Both the position numbers and the translations under genes were made by a program. Of a stretch of DNA of 25,519 nt, positions 19,937 to 25,519 are shown in pieces. The stretch is taken from assembly GCA_025716855.1 (NCBI GenBank), contig JAIXMQ010000153.1:1-25519 (forward strand), read 5' to 3'. The notes under the pieces were generated by a model that was not told the origin of the DNA, did no database searches, and was given only the letters and a program-made list of their open reading frames with translations. The stretch comes from Pilaira anomala. Taxonomy: Eukaryota; Mucoromycota; Mucoromycetes; Mucorales; Mucoraceae. Numbering within the stretch: position 1 is the first letter of the stretch; each line of letters starts with the position of its first letter.

Positions 19937-20588
19937 ATGAACCATCAGTACGGACCAATCACCTTTATTGAAGCAAACGAATCGGGAAATATGAACTTTG
20001 ACAAATCCAAAGATAATTTTTTTATCTATTTACAAGCATCTAGTAAAGTATATTTTGTTTTTATATATATATATATATATCGTAATATATATATATACAA
20101 TTTATACATACAACTTTTTTAAAAAAAAAAAAGAGAGAGAGAGAAAAAACATTTAAAAAAAAAATTCATCCTTTGTTGGATTAGATCTATTTCCTAATGT
20201 TGATTTCACTTCTTTACCTGACCCTGCCAAGTATCTGAATGAAGAATATGGGATTAACTTTTACACCTACTACCAAGATAAAACTCCTTTACAACAAATT
20301 GACCTTGAAGAATTAAATGACTGCAGAAAAAATCTAGAAAACTATATTCAAATTATACAAAGCAAAGCAATCCTTTTTGTTGGGAGTCAACTCGTCCGTA
20401 AACATTTCGGTATTTATCAAAACCAAGGTTTCTTTAAAGAAAAAACTTACCCTTACACCCCCCATACATCTCGCTACTATGTCTTACCCAACACCCGTAA
20501 AGCCAATCGTCGAGAACAGCAAACGACTTTTACCAGGGCTTTTCAAACCTTGGTAGATGAATTAAGAGAGCATGATATCCATTTATAA
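19937..20588 (+). CDS. Small two-exon protein, MUG/TDG-like fold (unit B)
   Basis: Exons are 19937-20042 and 20185-20588, with donor A|GTAAAG and acceptor GGATTAG, phase 1; the product is 169 residues, against 168 for the unit A counterpart. Corresponding segments are the N-terminal strand (GPITFIEANES against TGIVYIGMMPA), the central strand ending in a Gly and a helix (SKAILFVGSQLVRKHF against RTVVQVGKAIPLHWW), and the best-conserved block (RYYVLPNTRKANRRE against TYYVLPSTAPNSTYK). The motif A region has diverged even further from GINPG than in unit A, so glycosylase activity is unlikely unless other residues substitute. The intron carries (TA)n and GA-rich tracts. The gene is divergent from the 17900-18714 gene. 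Glycosylase-fold membership is a hypothesis from motif order. Confidence 0.6.
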
Positions 20589-20653
20589 AATACATAAAAA
20601 AAAAATAAAAAAACATTTTATTAAAGAAAAAAAAAAAAAAAAAAAAAAAAACA

Positions 20654-21893
20654 CTACTCTTTTTCCTTGCCTTTCCCCTGATGATCCATTCTTTGATACT
20701 GGACCACATTGGGTACAGGAATATCCTGGTTTTCTTCCTCTGAGCTACGCATTCGCTTGGAAGAAGCACTTTCCTGTGAATCTGAGCCTGTCATTTCTTC
20801 GTACTTTCTTTTACTACTACGACTACTACCATCATCCTCTTCTTCCTCCACTTCCAAACCTGCCACGCCACGCACTACACTTGAGCCAATGGTACTTAAT
20901 GGACGCCTTACAGCATCACTCACCTCCATGGGAACTTCTTCTGGATCATGGACGACGGAAAATTCGTCTTCTACAAATTCAAACTCATCACTGTGTTCTG
21001 ATTCTCGAAATTCGGTTTCAAAACTCACGTTGGGATCTACAGCGGGTATGCTGGGATCTTCAGCGGGAATTCTTATCATCGTATCAGAAGAACGAGGCGA
21101 TGATGAAGAAGAAGAAGAAAGATAACCCACATAAATAACAGGAGAAAGCTCGCTTTCAACAAAAGAAGCTACTCTTTCAACAGGAACTGCTCTTACAGTA
21201 TCACCATCACCATCATCAACAGCATCATCATCATCATCAGCATCATCATCATCATCATCACCACCACCACTACCAACATCACTATCCATATCACTATCAT
21301 CAGCATCCCCATGATCATCACCATTATCATCATTGCCGGAGCCACTTGCTTCCCTGTCTGGTGTCTCCTGTGCCTGCCCCTGGGGCCGCCCCTGTGGCCG
21401 CACTGTAGGTTCATCCATGACGGTTACGTTTTCGCCGGTATCAAAATCAGTGGTGGGGTTACCTGTACGAGGCGCAATACCTGCATCCGGCATAACAATG
21501 GCTGGACTTAAACGTTCCAGCAGCAAAAACTTGCCCAGGAGGATTTTCTAATCTCTCAACCACTGTCGACTCAGTTAGCACCAACGTATTTCGAGGAGAG
21601 ATAGCAGGTCGATCAAACAGACTAAAAGTTCTTGATGTTAAAACACGACCGGTGGCATTCACGAGAAGACAATGGTGCGTATCCCGATTTAATAAATTGA
21701 TACCCGAACTTCTTAAAAAATGAGCGACAACATCAACATACATTTCTTCAGTGAATTCTAACATGACAGATGTACTTAAATCATTCAAATGAGCAATTGC
21801 GATATAATTGCCGTTAGGACGAGCCATGACACGATGAAAGAAGACAACAGCATTGGTAACAGTAGAAGTATAGGTTTGATTAAATAAACTCAT
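20654..21893 (-). CDS. Acidic disordered protein gene (unit B), one frameshift
   Basis: The start is ATG 21893 (MSLFNQTYTSTVTNAVVFF). A globular head of about 115 residues includes VMLEFTEEMYVDVVAHFL and HHCLLVNATGRVLTSRTFSL. Near 21530 the frame must shift by one base; the two frames overlap from about 21555 to 21459, and losing one T from the run in CAAGTTTTTGCTG would join them. The second part runs to TAA at 20654-20656. It carries PQGRPQGQAQETPDREASG, a long Asp/Gly/Ser stretch coded by CAT-type triplet repeats (21199-21330), EFEFVEDEF, a Ser/Glu/Lys segment SSRSSKRKYEEM and a basic end GKGKEKE. It resembles a nuclear acidic adaptor or chromatin protein, but no domain is recognised. Its length equals that of the unit A version. 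A sequencing error in the T run is as likely as a true mutation. Confidence 0.6.
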
Positions 21894-22441
21894 TGAATTT
21901 TTTTTTTTTTAAAAAAAAAACTTGTTTCTTTTTAAATAAAAAAATCCCCATTGTGATATATATATATATATATATATATATAGATATATAGTTGTGATTA
22001 TGTGATATATAAATGTCTTTGTCATTTTTTGGTCCATTATTTTATTATTCAGTAACCAGGCACGCTCCGTGATTAACAATCAACTTTGCGTTGACGTTGG
22101 AGGAAAAAACTTTTATCCCTTTTAAGAAAACTCAGCACTTTTTAACTCATTTCCAGGCCAGGGGCCTTATTTTTTGCTTTTTTCTCTCACTTTTTTATTT
22201 TTTTATTTTATTTCAACATGGTAACTAGAACTTGTATTCTTCCCTTTCCTCCATGAAACTTATATCATCTTTCAATATATCTTATACAACTGCAAACAGC
22301 TTAGACTAAAAAAAAAAAAACAAATTTTTTTTTTTCATTTTTTCCTCATGGTAACTTTCCGATGGTAACTTTTTTTTTGTCTTGTCTTCCTCTTTTCCTT
22401 TCAAACACACATAAAAAACTAATATCATCTGCTTAGAAACG

Positions 22442-22482
<41 letters not shown>

Positions 22483-22489
22483 CTCATCT
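21894..22489. other. Upstream region of Helitron B
   Basis: Contains a (TA)n tract at 21956-21982, two short GGTAACTTT-type repeats (22354, 22364), a palindromic GGCCAGGGGCC near 22155, and a compound (CT)n(GT)n microsatellite at 22442-22482 ending 8 bp before the Helitron B ATG. No gene seen. Confidence 0.7.
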
Positions 22490-24105
22490 ATGCAGTATCC
22501 TCGTTTTAGTCATACGTATACTCGTTATCAACAATAACACTTTCAAAACTTTAGCGTGTTTCGTCATCAAAAACCAACGCAACACTGTACTCTTTGCCTC
22601 AAAATCGTGTATCCTGAAGAAGTTAATTTTAGAGAATATCCTCAAGAAGATGCTTTCTTACTATGTCGCTCATGGGAAATTGAACCCATTTTCGATGATA
22701 ACGGTATCCAAATCGTAGTGTGTCCCGCCCATTTAACAACATCGTACCGCACGAATCCGGCGTCAATCTTAACTAACTTCCCAGGACCCAACATTGATCA
22801 ATGGTTAAAAGAAAATGAATTCAGTTATCGTGAACGTGCCTGTCTCTCTCCTGTAAAAATTATGTCCCAGATTACTCGAGGTAGATCTCGTAATCATAAC
22901 TATTGCGGCCATTACGAACAAACAGGTGCTACTTGGTCTGAAAATAATGTTGAATTCACTCAAATGCTGTATGGTGGTCTCATGGGAAGTCCCTACATCC
23001 GTGGTATGATGACAAACATTGATCAAAATAAAGTCCGTAGACTGTTTGCCATTTTACAATCCATCAATCCTCTTTTACAACGCTATAATCTTCCTGAAAT
23101 CCGTCAAGAAAACCAAAGAAATATTTTGCATACTGTTGTACGTATGCATCGAACGGTACCTAATGAAAATGCCGGGATTCATAACTACATCATGTCCATT
23201 GACAACACAGATCCCATTGCTGCTCAACATGCTTTAGATGAACTGGTTCTCTGTTTAGATTCCAATAACAATCAACTTTCATTTCGAGGAGAGCCCGCCA
23301 TACTTGCTCTCATTTTTCCTTACTTGTTTACACGTGGACTCGGTTACTACTCACTCTCAAGCCCTCAAGATCAACCAACACACGAATTAGAAGGAGGTTA
23401 TGCCCAAGCCAATTCCCACATTACAATCAGCAAGTATACAAAGCAACTCATTTTAAGTCGAGAAAGACGATTTGGAAAATGTATTGAATTCCTCTTCTTT
23501 ATGTTGGATTATATTGAAAAAAAAAATATTCATTCCGCTCAACGGTTTGTCCTTCCAGTTCAACAAGGTAGAAGATATACAAGACGTGATGTACACGATG
23601 GTACACATCACATCATGGGTGCCGTATCTCTCGTTCCTCACACCATTCGTAGCTCAAGAGCCTTTAAAAAAAACACGGCATGAACCTCTTTGTAAGTTTT
23701 TTTTTGTACATGCTGTATATTTGTATTTTTTTACTAATCCAAAAAATTTAGAATATGTTTACATATTAAACTCGGTTCCCCTCAACTATTTATGACTGTA
23801 ACCTGCAATGATTTTGCAACAGAGTATCAAGAATTATTAGAAAATCAACGTCCTTGGGATGATCCTGTCATTTTCGCTATGCATTTTAAAAGAAACTTTC
23901 AAGAATGGTTCAACCTCTATATTTTAAAAAGTGTAAGTTTTTTTCAAAAAAAAATACTCGCCTTTTAAACTGATAAAAATAAATAGAGCTTTGCAAGATA
24001 AGTTGGCGGTATCCTTGACTGGTCATATACAGTAGAACTACGGGATCGTGGAAGGTAACTTTTTTTTTTATAGCCCACATCACCACTTTCGATACCATTA
24101 ATAGC
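22490..24105 (+). pseudogene. Helitron B RepHel, 5' fragment
   Basis: Starts at ATG 22490 (MQYPRFSHTYTRYQQ), with an in-frame TAA at 22535-22537, then a long open frame to 23683. It matches the Helitron A RepHel in order: Cys/His head (HCTLC, LLC, VCPAH), LSPVKIMSQITRGRS (A has LSPIKIMTQIIRNRS), NYCGHYEQTGATW, YGGLMGSP, SLVPHTIRSS. An A-run slippage near 23670 shifts the frame (the alternative reads KTRHEPLC, like A). An intron of about 60 nt follows, then LGSPQLFMTVTCNDF and RPWDDPVIF. A second intron lies at 23933-23986, at the same site as in A, followed by SFAR, a TAA (23999-24001) and VGGILDWSYTVELRDRG. The HUH site is split by a third intron and reads SPHHHF, after which similarity ends. 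There is no tyrosine or helicase part. Confidence 0.9.
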
Positions 24106-24309
24106 AGTTGTTACTCAAATACCTTTTCAGATCCCTCCTATATGGATATCTTACCAGTACACTGCATCCACTCTCCAATTGGATTATATATTAATGTAAT
24201 TGATAACTACAACATTGTTATCAGTATGCCAAGACGCATAACAGAATAAATTATTTAGAATGGTAATTATTATCAAATTTATCTCTTTAAAAAAAGTTTT
24301 ATTTTTTGA
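24106..24309. other. Short unassigned segment
   Basis: Between the end of Helitron B similarity and the stop of the cysteine-cluster gene. A plus-strand stretch reads DPSYMDILPVHCIHSPIGLY before a TAA near 24247, but I cannot align it to the RepHel of Helitron A. Probably Helitron decay or a junction. Confidence 0.4.
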
Positions 24310-25240
24310 TTAACTTTGTCTAAAGCCCCAGCCAGGAAGCCTCTTTTTGATAACCTTATCAGGAACATCCATAGGACCGGAATGGTACGTTCTTTTTTTT
24401 GACAGCTTATAACGAGTGGATCGATTTGCGTGAAGCTCGTCGAGTACTGTATAGAACTCATTTAACTTTGAGTTTTGGTTGTATAAATCAGTTTTTTTTT
24501 TCGATTATAGATTTTTTTTTTGATTATATATATTTACCTTATCGCTCCTCCATTCAGGTACAATGACCTTAAACGATATCGCATCTCCTGTATTGGGATC
24601 GATCGTATCGTTTTCCTCATCTGACATGCAATCTTTCATCAAGAACCTTCTGCATTCTTCTGCTGATTTTTGCATTCGGTTTGTTACAGTATCAGTACAA
24701 GAAGAAAAAATTTCTTTTCTTTTCGTGAATTTCTACCAAAAAAAAAAAAAAAAAAAAAAAAAAAGGTCAGTTTTTAATTGTTATATTTATGTATTTAGAA
24801 ATATTTAGTTACTCTTGTTTTTCTAGCCTTGAAACTTTTCACAGCGTTTTCAGCAGCAATTACATCTAGGGGTAAAGCCAAGAACCTTTCCTTTTTTTTT
24901 AATCCGTAGTATACCTCTCTACAAATCAACTTGAAGTAAGGTTCCTTATCCTTGAAAAGGTTCCCGTTGGTGTCACACATTTTTGCTTTGAAGTAATCAG
25001 TGCGACATAAGACTTCAAGGATTCCGTCATATGCTTCTTTGTTACCACTATGGCGGAGGCATTGTTTACAATTCGGCCTAAATTGTTTACAAAACGTACA
25101 ATTTTTACACCCAGTGATACAACCGAGGTTTAAGTGTATCGAAGGATTTAGAATAAAAAAATATATATCTTTCAATAAGAGAAAAATAAGTTCTTTAGGA
25201 TTTTGTGAGCACCAGACTGGAAGTAGTCAACTGAATAATG
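24310..25240 (-). CDS. Cysteine-cluster (putative zinc-binding) protein, 5' end uncertain
   Basis: Three exons fit with phase-0 introns: about 25240-24813, 24732-24538 and 24456-24310. Donors are AGA|GTAACT and AAG|GTAAAT; acceptors are GGTAG and a less usual ATGAG. The stop is at 24312-24310. Exon 1 has a dense cysteine set, LGCITGCKNCTFCKQF then NCKQCLRHSG, a likely zinc-binding module. After it come a conserved-looking core (KEPYFKLICREVYYGLKKK, RFLALPLDVIAAENAVKSF), a polar exon 2 (EECRRFLMKDCMSDEEND, FKVIVPEWRSDK) and a basic exon 3 (FYTVLDELHANRSTRYK, IKKRLPGWGFRQS). There is no ATG in the open stretch upstream of the cysteines before a TGA near 25235, so a further 5' exon probably lies near or beyond the window edge. 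Family not recognised; a nucleic-acid-binding role is possible. Confidence 0.62.
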
Positions 25241-25519
25241 ATTTAGTTTATTAAGTAAAGGGCTATTTAGCGACGGTCTTTAAGTAAAGGAAATAACGGA
25301 ATAACTTATGGGAGAGTTATAAGGATATTAAACAGTTAAAAGAGTGAAGAAAATAAAGTCTTTACAAATAAAAGTGAACAATTACGTAAAAGATAATAAC
25401 AGTAATAGGTTATGAACAACAGAGTCTTATTAAAGGATTCAACAGGAATAAAATATATACTGTGTGAATAACGATGAAAGACAATCGAAGAGATAACGAG
25501 AGAACCGAATTAGGTTTTA
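25241..25519. other. Purine-rich window end
   Basis: AT-rich, A- and GA-biased sequence upstream of the cysteine-cluster gene. It may hold that gene's first exon or promoter, but no start codon with a matching splice donor could be fixed. Confidence 0.5.

Noticed and set aside
19620..19958. Minus-strand Lys/Asp-rich ORFs
   Set aside because: Translations of T runs and the CATCC repeat; they stop inside the start of the 19937 gene.
20572..21138. Plus-strand ORF of 188 codons
   Set aside because: It lies antisense to the acidic-protein gene, begins in poly-Lys and shows no domain.

Overview
The window looks like nuclear DNA from a compact, AT-rich fungal genome; I favour an early-diverging fungus of the Mucoromycota type. 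The evidence is short GT-AG introns (about 38-150 nt, often with poly-A or poly-T tracts), long homopolymers and CT/TA microsatellites between genes, and two Helitron transposons with fungal-style RepHel genes. The species assignment is inference. No ribosomal RNA, CRISPR array or bacterial operon is visible.

Layout. 1-1735: AT-rich flank with a 597-bp TA-flanked inverted-repeat element (MITE copy 1) and short tandem repeats. 1736-5809: unit A, made of a small two-exon gene on the minus strand (weak MUG/TDG uracil-DNA-glycosylase resemblance), a divergent three-exon gene of unknown family on the plus strand (its first intron holds MITE copy 2), and a minus-strand gene for an acidic, low-complexity protein broken by frameshifts. 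5843-11118: Helitron A. Its RepHel reading frame (HUH nuclease plus PIF1-type helicase) is complete except for one in-frame TAG, and it is followed by an unusual array of eight diverged repeats spaced about 116 bp apart. 11242-15231: palindromes, a tRNA-like sequence and two multi-exon genes of unknown function. One of these has a duplicated N-terminal exon pair, and the intron between the two copies seems to derive from its own 5' untranslated region. 15232-17505: degenerate minus-strand coding remnants riddled with tandem repeats. 17900-21893: unit B, with diverged homologues of the same three unit A genes. 22490-24105: Helitron B, a 5' RepHel fragment with nonsense codons and a frameshift that ends just past the HUH motif. 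24310-25240: a minus-strand gene for a cysteine-cluster protein.

The most interesting point is that the same three accessory genes (glycosylase-like, unknown-family and acidic protein) sit directly upstream of RepHel twice. Their sequences are strongly diverged but exon structure and lengths match, and the divergent gene pair is flipped relative to RepHel in one unit. This looks like an old, co-travelling cargo or helper cassette of a fungal Helitron lineage. I found it by eye from translated motifs; no alignment or database search was run.
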